Shown here in pieces: positions 37,219-46,077 of a stretch of DNA of 64,000 nucleotides; position 1 is the first letter of the stretch, and each line of letters begins with the position of its first letter. Source of the DNA: Clostridium sp. AM33-3 (lineage in GTDB: Bacteria; Bacillota; Clostridia; Lachnospirales; Lachnospiraceae); contig NZ_QUIV01000002.1 in assembly GCF_003480315.1 (NCBI RefSeq), forward strand, positions 159,406 to 223,405, given 5' to 3'. The notes beneath the pieces are model-generated. The model saw only the letters and a program-made list of their open reading frames with translations. It did not search any database and was not told where the DNA came from. Both the position numbers and the translations under genes were made by a program.

Positions 37219-37866
37219 TCAGATCCGGAAACATTTCTGCAGATCGCGGTAGCGGCCAAGGACCAGGATGGAGTCTCCTGCGCAAAAACTGGTCTGCGGT
37301 GTAACCGAATACTCAATTTTGCCATTATGGCGCACTCCGATGATGTTGATGCCATACTGCTTCCGGATGTCGATCTGCGAGACACTCATGCCGATCCACT
37401 GGTCAGGAAGATCGACTTCAAACAGATCATGATCTCCGTCAAGATCAACAAAATCCCGGATGTGGTTAGAGCTGCAGCGAATGGCGGTCCACTTGGCCAG
37501 CTGTTTTTCCGGGTAGACGACTTCATCCGCACCGTTGCGCAGCAGAAACTTGGCATGGACATCTCTGGCAGCCCGGGAGACAACCAGTCTGGCACCAAGC
37601 TCCTTTAAGAGCGATGTAGTTTCCAGAGAGCTTTGAAAGTCAGTTCCGATGGCAACAATGCAGACATCGAAATTGCGTACGCCCAGGGAAGAAAGAAAAT
37701 CCTCCGAGGTGCTGTCACCAATCTGAGCGCTGGTCAGGAAAGGAAGAGCTTCGTTGACACGCACCTCATTATGATCGACTGCCATCACCTGGTGCCCCAG
37801 GGAATGCAGCTCCATGGCAATATGTTTTCCAAAACGGCCGAGGCCAATCAGTAAAATTGATTTCAT
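37219..37866 (-). CDS. ktrA: K+ uptake regulatory subunit KtrA (RCK/TrkA-N)
   Basis: A 215-residue cytosolic gating-ring protein. The Rossmann motif GLGRFGKHIAMEL at 8-20 and the acidic end of strand 2 (AVDHNE) bind nucleotide; TrkA-C follows from about 140. It gates KtrB in response to ATP/ADP and, in many Firmicutes, c-di-AMP. It lies 19 bp after ktrB. Confidence 0.95.
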   Translation of the reverse strand: MKSILLIGLGRFGKHIAMELHSLGHQVMAVDHNEVRVNEALPFLTSAQIGDSTSEDFLSSLGVRNFDVCIVAIGTDFQSSLETTSLLKELGARLVVSRAARDVHAKFLLRNGADEVVYPEKQLAKWTAIRCSSNHIRDFVDLDGDHDLFEVDLPDQWIGMSVSQIDIRKQYGINIIGVRHNGKIEYSVTPQTSFCAGDSILVLGRYRDLQKCFRI

Positions 37867-37885
37867 AATCTTGCTCCTTTACGTG

Positions 37886-39217
37886 TTATCCTACAGTGAT
37901 TTTTTCCAGCGGATATTTGCCAAACCGGATCCGGTGTCCGGACAATGCGGCGTAGATTAAAGTCAGTCCTCCGACTCTTCCCAGATACATCAGAATGATC
38001 AGGATGATCCGGGAGATACTTCCGAGTCCGGGAGTAATGCCGAAGCTGAGACCGACCGTGCCTACCGCTGAGGCTGTTTCAAACATACATGCCATCATGG
38101 GAAGCTCCTCTATGCGGCTGATGAGAAATGCGCCGGTCAGACAGAGACTGAGATACATCATCAGGATGGAGGCAGCATTTGCTACAGTTTCCGGGGCAAT
38201 CCGGCGCTTAAACAGCTCCGGGTTTTCGTTCCGCCGAAAGACAGATACGGCAGTGGCGGTAAGAACTGCGAGGGTAGTGGTTTTCATGCCTCCTGCTGTA
38301 GAACCGGGACTTCCGCCGATGAGCATCAGAATAATGGTCAGCATCTGGCCGGATTCAGTGAGTTTACTGAAGTCTGCTGTGTTAAAACCGGCAGTTCGTG
38401 GAGTTACCGACTGAAACAAGGATAAAAGGATCCTGGTTCCAAAGCCTCCCTGTCGGAATTCTCCGAAATAAAAATAGAGGGCCGGCAACAGGATCAGGAT
38501 AGCCGTGGTGGTTAAGATGACCTTGCTCTGCATCCGGTAACGGCTGAAATGCAGATGGTTACTGCGGATATCTTCCCAGGTCAGAAAGCCGATGCCGCCG
38601 ATGATGATAAGTGCCATGATGACCAGGTTGACCAGTGGGTTTGCGGCATAAAGTGTGAGGGAAGAAAAGGGAATACGGATCCCCATCAGGTCGATCCCTG
38701 CGTTGCAGAAGGCGGAAATGGAATGGAACACGGCCATCCAGAGTCCGCGGATGGGGCCAAAATCTCTGCAAAATACAGGGGCCAGCAGAGCGGCACCGGA
38801 CAGCTCGATCAGGAGCGTAGCCCGGATGATAAAGCCGGTCAGGCGCACAATGCCGCTCATCTTTGGTGCGGCCACGGCTTCCTGCATGGTACTGCGCTGC
38901 ATCAGACCGATCTTGCGTCCGGAAACAATGGTGACTGCCGCAGCGACAGTTACGACTCCCATGCCGCCAATCTGGATCAGCACCAGGATCACAGCCTGAC
39001 CGAAAACGGACCAGTAGGTACCGGTATCCACCACGATCAGACCCGTTACGCAGACGGAGGTGGTGGAGGTGAATAATGCACTTAAAAACGGAGTAACGCA
39101 GTGGGTGGCGGAGGAAACCGGCAGCATTAAAAGAAGTGCACCGGCCAGAATGACTCCGGCAAATCCCAGGACAATGATCTGAAAAGAATTTAATGGTTTT
39201 ATGGAAAATGGTTTCAT
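37886..39217 (-). CDS. ktrB: K+ transporter subunit KtrB
   Basis: A 443-residue membrane protein with four M1-P-M2 repeats. The filter loops TTSVCVTGLIVVDTG, ISAFCNAGIDL, SVTPRTAGFNT and ETASAVGTVGLSFG each keep the conserved Gly. ATG 39217 is chosen for the upstream TTGGAG site; the longer frame to 39334 adds a hydrophilic segment without a site. It is the first gene of ktrB-ktrA-small ORF-kdpD-kdpE. No c-di-AMP riboswitch pattern was recognised upstream. Confidence 0.95.
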   Translation of the reverse strand: MKPFSIKPLNSFQIIVLGFAGVILAGALLLMLPVSSATHCVTPFLSALFTSTTSVCVTGLIVVDTGTYWSVFGQAVILVLIQIGGMGVVTVAAAVTIVSGRKIGLMQRSTMQEAVAAPKMSGIVRLTGFIIRATLLIELSGAALLAPVFCRDFGPIRGLWMAVFHSISAFCNAGIDLMGIRIPFSSLTLYAANPLVNLVIMALIIIGGIGFLTWEDIRSNHLHFSRYRMQSKVILTTTAILILLPALYFYFGEFRQGGFGTRILLSLFQSVTPRTAGFNTADFSKLTESGQMLTIILMLIGGSPGSTAGGMKTTTLAVLTATAVSVFRRNENPELFKRRIAPETVANAASILMMYLSLCLTGAFLISRIEELPMMACMFETASAVGTVGLSFGITPGLGSISRIILIILMYLGRVGGLTLIYAALSGHRIRFGKYPLEKITVG

Positions 39218-39359
39218 GGATACAGCTCCAATCTTCTGTCGGGTAGTGATACCGCTGTTTTTGTTAGTTCTATTATAGAAAAAAAGAGTTAAAGAGGGCA
39301 CAAAGGTATTTTGCCCGGTATTAAGATGGTACAAAGATTCTGGCTCCTGCTTTTCTGTA

Positions 39360-39388
39360 TTGTATGGAAAATAGTGAAAATATATAGT
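39360..39388 (+). promoter_or_regulatory. Promoter of the DUF3810 gene
   Basis: TTGTAT (39360-39365), 17 bp, TATAGT (39383-39388). TATAGTAAAC and CTATAGTAAA form a short direct repeat here. Confidence 0.55.
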
Positions 39389-39452
39389 AAACTATAGTAA
39401 AAAGCATGCCGTTATTGGACAATATTTGAGGTACACATTTCAGGAGAGATTC

Positions 39453-40568
39453 ATGAAAAAGAATAAGCGATATGGCAGTCAATATCTTGTAGCAGCAGGA
39501 ATCTCCCTGCTGCTTCTGACAGCAGTATTTCAGCTTTCTGCCCGGACACTTCCGGGCTTTGGCACCTGGTATGCCCACCATATTTACCCGTGGATTGTGG
39601 AAAGTGTAGGCCGATTAACCGGGCTGCTGCCATTTTCTGTAGTGGAGATGGGTCTGTATGGTCTGCTGTGCCTGCTGTTTCTGGATGTGGTGCGACTGTC
39701 TATGGCGGCAATCCGTGCGGAACATGCTAAAATCCTGACAGTCATTGGCAGGCGGTGGCTTTTGATCGTCGGTGCGCTTCTGTTTTCCTATACCGTCAAC
39801 TGCGGCATCAACTACTATGCATCCTCTTTTTCCTCTTACGCCGGTCTGGAGGATGGCACTTACACCGTGGAAGAGCTGGAGACCCTGTGCAGTGATCTGG
39901 TGGAGCTGGTCAATGAATCCGCAAAAACCGGTCGGCAGTCTTACCGGGAGCATCGCAGTGTCTGGCGGGCGGAAGCGGTAACAGCCATGCAGGCGGCGGG
40001 AGAACAATTCTCCTGTCTGGCCGGATTTTATCCAAAACCAAAGGAGGTTTTGGTATCCCAGATCCTTTCCGTGCAGCAGTTATGTGGGGTATATTCTCCG
40101 TTTACCGTGGAAGCAAATTTTAATGGAGATATGCCGGATTACAACGTGCCCCATACCCTTTGCCATGAGTTATCCCATCTGAAGGGCTTTATGCGGGAGG
40201 ATGAGGCGAATTTTATCGGATATCTGGCCTGTATTTCATCAGAAAACGAAGTGTTTCGCTACAGCGGTTACCTGACCGGCTGGGTTTACGCGGGAAATGC
40301 CCTGGCGCGGGCAGACATGAAGCGTTACATAGAACTGACGAACCAGCTTTGCGAAGAAGCAAGGCAGGACCTGGATGAAAATTCGGATTTCTGGAACCGG
40401 TATGAAAGCAGGGTATCGGAGGCGGCAACCCGGATGAATGACACTTATCTGAAAATGAACTCCCAGGCCGACGGCATGAAAAGCTACGGAAGGATGGTGG
40501 ACCTGATGTTATCCTACCGAAGAATACAGCAGCGATTTCTTAACGAAAACTTGATAAATTTGGATTAA
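39453..40568 (+). CDS. DUF3810 family membrane protein with zinc-peptidase motif
   Basis: A 371-residue protein with three N-terminal membrane segments (about 12-30, 50-70, 93-113) and a large outer domain. HELSHLKGFMREDEANFIGY holds an HEXXH-type zinc site with a downstream Glu, as in DUF3810. Biological role unknown. ATG 39453 has AGGAGAG upstream. It sits alone between the potassium locus and glgB. Confidence 0.85.
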   Translation: MKKNKRYGSQYLVAAGISLLLLTAVFQLSARTLPGFGTWYAHHIYPWIVESVGRLTGLLPFSVVEMGLYGLLCLLFLDVVRLSMAAIRAEHAKILTVIGRRWLLIVGALLFSYTVNCGINYYASSFSSYAGLEDGTYTVEELETLCSDLVELVNESAKTGRQSYREHRSVWRAEAVTAMQAAGEQFSCLAGFYPKPKEVLVSQILSVQQLCGVYSPFTVEANFNGDMPDYNVPHTLCHELSHLKGFMREDEANFIGYLACISSENEVFRYSGYLTGWVYAGNALARADMKRYIELTNQLCEEARQDLDENSDFWNRYESRVSEAATRMNDTYLKMNSQADGMKSYGRMVDLMLSYRRIQQRFLNENLINLD

Positions 40569-40573
40569 ACCAG

Positions 40574-40602
40574 TGGAAAACGCGAGAAAAATCGGCTATA
40601 AT
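40574..40602 (+). promoter_or_regulatory. Promoter of glgB
   Basis: TGGAAA (40574-40579), 17 bp, TATAAT (40597-40602), 84 bases before the ATG. Confidence 0.6.
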
Positions 40603-40685
40603 AAATTTCAGAATTAATGAACGGAAAATTTGAAAAGTCGCAATTTTTGTCGAATTTCCGACTCTATATTTTGGGAGGGCTATCA

Positions 40686-43106
40686 ATGGATCAGGTATTA
40701 TATGATTTAATGGACTGGGCTGGAATTGAGGAAATCGTGTATTCCGAGGCGGCAAATCCGGAACGCCTTCTGGGAGCGCATGAGGTGGAAGAGGGACTGC
40801 TGATCCAGGTGTTCATGCCGCACGCGGTAGCTGTGGCAGCGAAGGTTGGAAATGAGAGCTATCCCATGGAGCTGCAGGACGAGGCCGGATACTATGCGGT
40901 GCTCTTGCATGGGAAGAAGATGAGCAAATATCTTCTGGAGATTACTTACGATAACGGGACAACGGAGGAATTGCAGGATCCATACGCATTCCCGTCTCAG
41001 TTTACAGACGCAGAGCTGAAAAAGTTTGACGCAGGAATCTATTATGATGTATACCGCAAAATGGGTGCGCATCCAATGACCATTGACGGTGTAAACGGTG
41101 TTTATTTTGCCGTATGGGCACCGTGTGCCATGCGTGTCAGTGTGGTCGGTGATTTTAACATGTGGGACGGCCGCCGCAATCAGATGAAACGTCTTGGGGA
41201 TTCGGGGGTCTTTGAACTGTTTATGCCGGGGCTGAAGGCCGGGACACTTTACAAATATGAGATCAAGAATCATCGCGGGGAGCCGATGCTGAAATCAGAT
41301 CCCTACGGAAACTACTCAGAGCTGCGTCCGGACAATGCCTCCATCGTCTGGGACCTGGAGCAGTTTACCTGGAGTGATGAGGTCTGGATGAAGAACCGGG
41401 AGCTGGAGTCGGCCAAGGACAAGCCGCTTTCCATCTATGAACTGCATCTGGGCTCCTGGATGCGCCATGAATTAAAGCTGGACGAAGACGGGGAGCCGGT
41501 AACCGGTTCGGAGTTTTACAACTACCGGGAGATTGCCCCGAAGCTGGCAGAGTATGTGAAAAAGCTGGGCTATACCCATGTGGAGCTGATGCCGGTGATG
41601 GAGCATCCGTTAGATGAATCCTGGGGCTATCAGGTAACCGGCTACTATGCGCCGACAAGCAGGTATGGCACGCCGGATGATTTTATGTATTTCATGAATT
41701 ACATGCATGAACAGGGCATCGGCGTGATCCTGGACTGGGTACCGGCTCATTTTCCGCGTGATGCCCACGGTTTGGCATGCTTCGACGGAAGCTGTGTTTA
41801 CGAGCATCAGGATCCGAGGCAGGGAGCGCATCCGCACTGGGGTACCCTGATCTATAATTACGGACGGCCGCAGGTTACAAACTTCCTGATCGCAAATGCA
41901 TTGTTCTGGGCAAAGCAGTACCACGCAGACGGTATCCGTATGGATGCGGTGGCGTCCATGCTGTATCTGGATTACGGCAAGAATGATGGCGAGTGGGTGG
42001 CCAATATCTACGGCGGCCATGAGAATCTGGAGGCCGTGGACTTTCTGAAGCATTTAAACAGTATCTTCAAAAAGGAGATCAGGGGCGGCCTTCTGATCGC
42101 GGAGGAATCTACCGCATGGCCGCAGATCACCGGCTCTGTGAAGGAGAACGGCCTGGGCTTTGATTATAAGTGGAATATGGGCTGGATGAACGATTTTACC
42201 GGATACATGCAGTGCGATCCGTATTTCCGCAACCAGCATTACGGGGAGCTGACCTTCAGCATGCTTTACGCCTACAGTGAGGATTTTGTGCTGGTATTCT
42301 CCCACGATGAAGTCGTACATGGAAAGTCTTCCATGCTCTGCAAGATGCCGGGTGAGACCTATGAGGAAAAGGCGGCAAATCTGCGTACCGCATATGGATT
42401 TATGTATGGCCATCCGGGCAAGAAGCTGCTGTTCATGGGTCAGGAGTTTGCGCAGATCTCTGAGTGGAATGAGAATGAGGAGCTTCCGTGGAATATTCTG
42501 GAATACCCGCTTCATAAGAGCATGCAGGATTATGTGACTGCGTTAAATGAGCTTTACCGCACGAGACCTGCCATGTATCAGAAGGATTTTGATGAGGAGG
42601 GCTTCGAATGGATCAACTGCACTTCTGCGGCAGATAATATTGTTGTCTTTACAAGAAAGACAGACAAACCGGAAGAAACACTGCTCTTTGTCTGCAACTT
42701 TGCGCCGGTGCTTCATGAGAAATATCAGATCGGACTTCCGTTTGCGGGCAGATATAAGGAAATCTTCAACAGTGACGCAAAGCAGTTTGGCGGAAGCGGC
42801 AAGGGCAATCCGCGCGTGAGGGCTGCAAAGAAGGAAGAGTATGATGGTCGTGAGCATTCCATGCAGATCACCGTGCCGCCTATGTCCATGATCGTATTTT
42901 GCTGTGAGCCGGCGGCACCAAAGAAAACAGTGGCAAAGAAGAGCGCTGCAGCGAAAACGACAACGGCCCGGAAGGAAACCGCAACGAAGACAAAAACCGC
43001 AGCAAAGACCAAGACTGCAGCAAAGACAAAAGCCGCAGCAAAGACAAAAACCGCAGCAAAGACGAAAACCGCAGCAAAGACGAAAACTGCAGATAAAAAA
43101 GCATAA
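40686..43106 (+). CDS. glgB: 1,4-alpha-glucan branching enzyme with repetitive Lys-rich tail
   Basis: An 806-residue GH13 enzyme that makes alpha-1,6 branches in glycogen. N-terminal carbohydrate-binding domains contain YFAVWAPCAMRVSVVGDFN. The catalytic barrel has DWVPAHFP, DGIRMDAVASML with nucleophile Asp420, LIAEESTAWP with acid/base Glu473 and FSHDEVVHG. From about residue 745 the protein departs from the family: a Lys/Ala/Thr tail of about 60 residues with six KTKTAA-type repeats. ATG 40686 follows GGGAGGG. No other glg genes are adjacent. Confidence 0.95.
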   Translation: MDQVLYDLMDWAGIEEIVYSEAANPERLLGAHEVEEGLLIQVFMPHAVAVAAKVGNESYPMELQDEAGYYAVLLHGKKMSKYLLEITYDNGTTEELQDPYAFPSQFTDAELKKFDAGIYYDVYRKMGAHPMTIDGVNGVYFAVWAPCAMRVSVVGDFNMWDGRRNQMKRLGDSGVFELFMPGLKAGTLYKYEIKNHRGEPMLKSDPYGNYSELRPDNASIVWDLEQFTWSDEVWMKNRELESAKDKPLSIYELHLGSWMRHELKLDEDGEPVTGSEFYNYREIAPKLAEYVKKLGYTHVELMPVMEHPLDESWGYQVTGYYAPTSRYGTPDDFMYFMNYMHEQGIGVILDWVPAHFPRDAHGLACFDGSCVYEHQDPRQGAHPHWGTLIYNYGRPQVTNFLIANALFWAKQYHADGIRMDAVASMLYLDYGKNDGEWVANIYGGHENLEAVDFLKHLNSIFKKEIRGGLLIAEESTAWPQITGSVKENGLGFDYKWNMGWMNDFTGYMQCDPYFRNQHYGELTFSMLYAYSEDFVLVFSHDEVVHGKSSMLCKMPGETYEEKAANLRTAYGFMYGHPGKKLLFMGQEFAQISEWNENEELPWNILEYPLHKSMQDYVTALNELYRTRPAMYQKDFDEEGFEWINCTSAADNIVVFTRKTDKPEETLLFVCNFAPVLHEKYQIGLPFAGRYKEIFNSDAKQFGGSGKGNPRVRAAKKEEYDGREHSMQITVPPMSMIVFCCEPAAPKKTVAKKSAAAKTTTARKETATKTKTAAKTKTAAKTKAAAKTKTAAKTKTAAKTKTADKKA
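42987..43094 (+). repeat. 18-bp tandem repeat encoding the GlgB tail
   Basis: Six in-frame 18-base units, each coding for KTKTAA or a one-residue variant (KTKAAA, KTKTAD). Third-base differences between units show some age. Confidence 0.85.
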
Positions 43107-43119
43107 AGGAAATCTGGAG

Positions 43120-43147
43120 AAACTGTCAGGTGAAGGCCTGGCAGTTT
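43120..43147 (+). terminator. Terminator of glgB
   Basis: AAACTGTCAGG (43120-43130) pairs with CCTGGCAGTTT (43137-43147, one wobble), then further T. Confidence 0.8.
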
Positions 43148-43153
43148 TTCTGT

Positions 43154-43182
43154 TTGAACTTTACAGAGACCCGTGTTATGAT
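43154..43182 (+). promoter_or_regulatory. Promoter of rbsK
   Basis: TTGAAC (43154-43159), 17 bp, TATGAT (43177-43182), 35 bases before the ATG. Confidence 0.6.
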
Positions 43183-43217
43183 GAACGCAGTATCTGACAG
43201 GAGGAGGAAGAATCATC

Positions 43218-44117
43218 ATGAAGAAAATTGTGGTGGTAGGCAGTATCAACATGGATTATGTGACCCATGTACAGCAGCAGCCGGGGGTCGGCGAGACTGT
43301 TTCCGGACAGGGACTGGATTTAAAACCGGGTGGAAAGGGGGCAAATCAGGCTTATGCGGCAGCATATCTGGGGGCAGATGTCACAATGCTTGGAGCAGTC
43401 GGCAATGACGCGGCAGGCCGTATGAGCCTGGATAGTTTACAGCATGCGGGAGTTCACACGGAATATATCAGAACCGTGGAGGGTGTCAGCACCGGAACGG
43501 CCCTGATCGCAGTGAATGCAGAGGGAGACAACAGCATTATTGTCATTCCGGGGGCCAACGACAGGGTAGACAGGGACTATGTGGATTCTGTTATGGATGT
43601 CATCCAGGCAAGCGATATCGTGATCCTGCAGCTGGAGATTCCGTTTGATACGGTATGCTATGTGGCAGAAAAGGCAAAAGAGGCCGGAAAATGCGTGATC
43701 CTGGATCCGGCACCGGCGAGAGAGCTTCCGGAAGAGCTGATCCGCGGACTCACTATCGTAAAGCCGAACCAGACCGAGATCATGAAGGTGCTGGGACGGG
43801 CAGATGAGACCTGTCAGCCGGAGCGGGAGCTGAATACCTTAAAGGCAATGGGCGTAGCACATCCGATCATTACCCTCGGCTCAAAGGGCTGCTGTACCCT
43901 GGATGCAGAGGGAAAGCTGGAGAATGTGCCTGCGGTGAAGGCATCAGCAGTGGATACCACTGGGGCAGGTGACTGCTTTACCGGAGCTATGGCATGCAGT
44001 CTGGCAGAGGGAAATCCGCTGGAGAAAGCACTCGGATTTGCGGCAAAGGCAAGTGCGATCGCGGTAACCAGAGAGGGTGCACAGCCATCATTTCCGGCAA
44101 GAAAAGAAATTTTGTAA
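43218..44117 (+). CDS. rbsK: Ribokinase
   Basis: A 299-residue PfkB-family kinase that makes ribose 5-phosphate. Substrate motif NMDYV near the N-terminus, GGKGANQA (about 38-45) and the catalytic anion-hole DTTGAGDCFTGA near residue 250 are all typical of RbsK. AGGAGGAGG precedes the ATG. It sits directly upstream of the nucleoside hydrolase operon, which would release its substrate. Confidence 0.94.
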   Translation: MKKIVVVGSINMDYVTHVQQQPGVGETVSGQGLDLKPGGKGANQAYAAAYLGADVTMLGAVGNDAAGRMSLDSLQHAGVHTEYIRTVEGVSTGTALIAVNAEGDNSIIVIPGANDRVDRDYVDSVMDVIQASDIVILQLEIPFDTVCYVAEKAKEAGKCVILDPAPARELPEELIRGLTIVKPNQTEIMKVLGRADETCQPERELNTLKAMGVAHPIITLGSKGCCTLDAEGKLENVPAVKASAVDTTGAGDCFTGAMACSLAEGNPLEKALGFAAKASAIAVTREGAQPSFPARKEIL

Positions 44118-44210
44118 GCCTGACATAAAATTTTTTAGGCAATTTTAAGAAAAAAACGGAGGAAAAAACAGAAAATCCGTCAAAAATCACAAAAATTCGT
44201 GGCTATCATG

Positions 44211-44240
44211 TTGACAAACATGGTAGCCATGTTTTATTAT
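44211..44240 (+). promoter_or_regulatory. Promoter and palindromic operator of the nucleoside operon
   Basis: TTGACA (44211-44216), 18 bp, TATTAT (44235-44240). The palindrome AACATGGTAGCCATGTT (44217-44233) fills the spacer exactly. A further GGCTATCATG (44201-44210) is a near-inverse of CATGGTAGCC. The likely ligand-responsive repressor is the GntR protein encoded at 46078. Confidence 0.75.
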
Positions 44241-44273
44241 AAGCATACAAGATAAAAAGGAGCGGATTTATAA

Positions 44274-45248
44274 ATGAAAAACATTATCATTGATGCGGAT
44301 ACCGGAGTAGATGACTCCCTGGCGATTCTTTACGCACTGCGTTCCCCGAACTTTCATGTAGAGGGAATCACCACCTGTTTTGGCAACAACAATGCGGAGC
44401 AGTCAGCAGACAATTGCCTCCGCCTGATCAAACTTTCCAACTGCGGCTATGAGGTTCCGGTAGCAGTTGGCGCAAATGAATCCTTAGAGGGCGTATTTGA
44501 ATCTGCTCCGGCTTATATCCACGGTGACAACGGCATCGGCAATGTGATCCTGCCGGAGAGCAGCCAGAAGCCGGTCGCGGAGTCTGCGGAAGATTTCATC
44601 ATCCGGAAAGCTGACGAACTGGATGGAGAGCTCATTGTGATCACGACCGGCCGTATGACCAACCTGGCTAAAGCTTATCTGAAGGATAAGACCCTGCCGA
44701 AAAAACTGAAAAAGGTTGTGTCCATGGGAGGTTGTATTGATGTTCCGGGCAATATCAGCAACTACGCGGAGGCAAATATCCACGGAGATGCCAAAGCAGC
44801 GGATATTGTCATGGGAGCAGGCTTCCACATGACGCTGGTTGGTCTGGATGTGACCATGAAGACCTTTATCACCGACCGTGATGTGAAAAATCTCTGTGAA
44901 TATGCGTCTGAGGAGTGCAGACCGATCGCAGAGTACATCCGGGATGTCCTGAAGTTCTATTTTGAGTTCCACCGCGTATCCATGGGCATGGCAAATGCCT
45001 GCGTGGTACACGATCCGCTGGCTATGCTGATCGCAGAGGATCCGAGCCTGGGTCTCTACAAGATGATCCGCGCCAGTGTGGAATATGAGCATGAGCCGTT
45101 TAAAGGCATGATCAAGAAGGATATGGGCTTTGTTCCGAACCTGGACCGGGAAGAGATCGCAGCGTGTGTGTCGGTCAACTCTGAGGTTGCAGTGAGAAGA
45201 CTGTTTGCAGTATATCAGGACATGACACCGGGAAGATACAACTGGTAA
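44274..45248 (+). CDS. Nucleoside hydrolase (IUNH family)
   Basis: A 324-residue N-ribohydrolase that splits nucleosides into base and ribose. The Ca2+-binding DADTGVDD motif lies at residues 7-14; HGDNGIGNV and a late VVHDPLAML complete the active site. The usual GPLTNLA is TTGRMTNLA here. AAGGAG precedes the ATG. First gene of the nucleoside operon. Base preference unknown. Confidence 0.92.
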   Translation: MKNIIIDADTGVDDSLAILYALRSPNFHVEGITTCFGNNNAEQSADNCLRLIKLSNCGYEVPVAVGANESLEGVFESAPAYIHGDNGIGNVILPESSQKPVAESAEDFIIRKADELDGELIVITTGRMTNLAKAYLKDKTLPKKLKKVVSMGGCIDVPGNISNYAEANIHGDAKAADIVMGAGFHMTLVGLDVTMKTFITDRDVKNLCEYASEECRPIAEYIRDVLKFYFEFHRVSMGMANACVVHDPLAMLIAEDPSLGLYKMIRASVEYEHEPFKGMIKKDMGFVPNLDREEIAACVSVNSEVAVRRLFAVYQDMTPGRYNW

Positions 45249-45309
45249 TGGAGTTATGGCAGTGACAGCGCTGCAGAATGCAGATGCTTCAAAAAAAGGA
45301 GGAATCCGT

Positions 45310-46074
45310 ATGGGAAAGAAAATGATGCACATTGGACTGGAACCGGGCGCGGTTGGCCGCTATGTATTTCTTCCGGGAAGCCCGGAGCGCACGGAGAAGA
45401 TCGCGGCATACTTTGATGATCCGAAGGAGATTGCTTATAACCGTGAATTCCGTACCTTTGTGGGTGAGCTGGATGGTGTAAAGGTGGCTGTGACCAGTAC
45501 CGGAATCGGCGGTCCGTCCGCAGCAATTGCGGTCGAAGAGCTGTACCAGTGCGGAGCAGACACCATGCTTCGTGTGGGAACCTGCGCATCCACATCGAGA
45601 AAGGTTTCGCTGGGAGATGTCGTGATCCCAAACGGCGCGGTGAGAATGGAGGGTGTGAGCACTCACTATCTTCCGATCGAATTTCCGGCTGTTCCGGATT
45701 TTCAGGTAGTCAAGGCGGCACAGCAGGCAGCGCAGAAGCTGGGGCTTCCGTACAATATCGGAGTTACCATTACCAAAGCATCGTTTTACACCCAGACTGC
45801 ACCGGAGACCAAGCCGGTTGGACCAGAGCTGATCTACCGGTGGGAGGCTTATGAGAAAGGCGGCGCAACATCTACCAGCATGGAATGCTCCGTTCTTTTC
45901 ACGGTAGGAGCATCTCTGGGAATTCGAACCGGCTGCGTGATGGCCAGTGCTACCAACTGTAAAGATTATTCTGAAAATGGAAGAAAATCAGATATCGATA
46001 TTGAAGACAGAGCGATCCGTACCGCAATCGAGACCATGAGAGTGTTGATCGCGAAGGATAAGGAGAATGCCTGA
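45310..46074 (+). CDS. Uridine phosphorylase family protein (copy 1)
   Basis: A 254-residue nucleoside phosphorylase. LPGSPERTEKIAAYFDD forms the phosphate-binding loop, TSTGIGGPSAAIAVEEL and the ribose-binding SMECSVLF follow. It splits a nucleoside with phosphate to base and ribose 1-phosphate. ATG 45310 follows AAGGAGG. It resembles the copy at 52557 more closely than the copy at 51754. Confidence 0.9.
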   Translation: MGKKMMHIGLEPGAVGRYVFLPGSPERTEKIAAYFDDPKEIAYNREFRTFVGELDGVKVAVTSTGIGGPSAAIAVEELYQCGADTMLRVGTCASTSRKVSLGDVVIPNGAVRMEGVSTHYLPIEFPAVPDFQVVKAAQQAAQKLGLPYNIGVTITKASFYTQTAPETKPVGPELIYRWEAYEKGGATSTSMECSVLFTVGASLGIRTGCVMASATNCKDYSENGRKSDIDIEDRAIRTAIETMRVLIAKDKENA

Positions 46075-46077
46075 TTT

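Noticed and set aside
37886..39452. c-di-AMP (ydaO-type) riboswitch upstream of ktrB
   Set aside because: The 235-bp upstream region shows none of the conserved aptamer segments I know; only weak promoter-like sequences are visible.
42980..43100. Repeat array resembling CRISPR
   Set aside because: The units are contiguous 18-bp in-frame codons of GlgB with no unique spacers and no cas genes.
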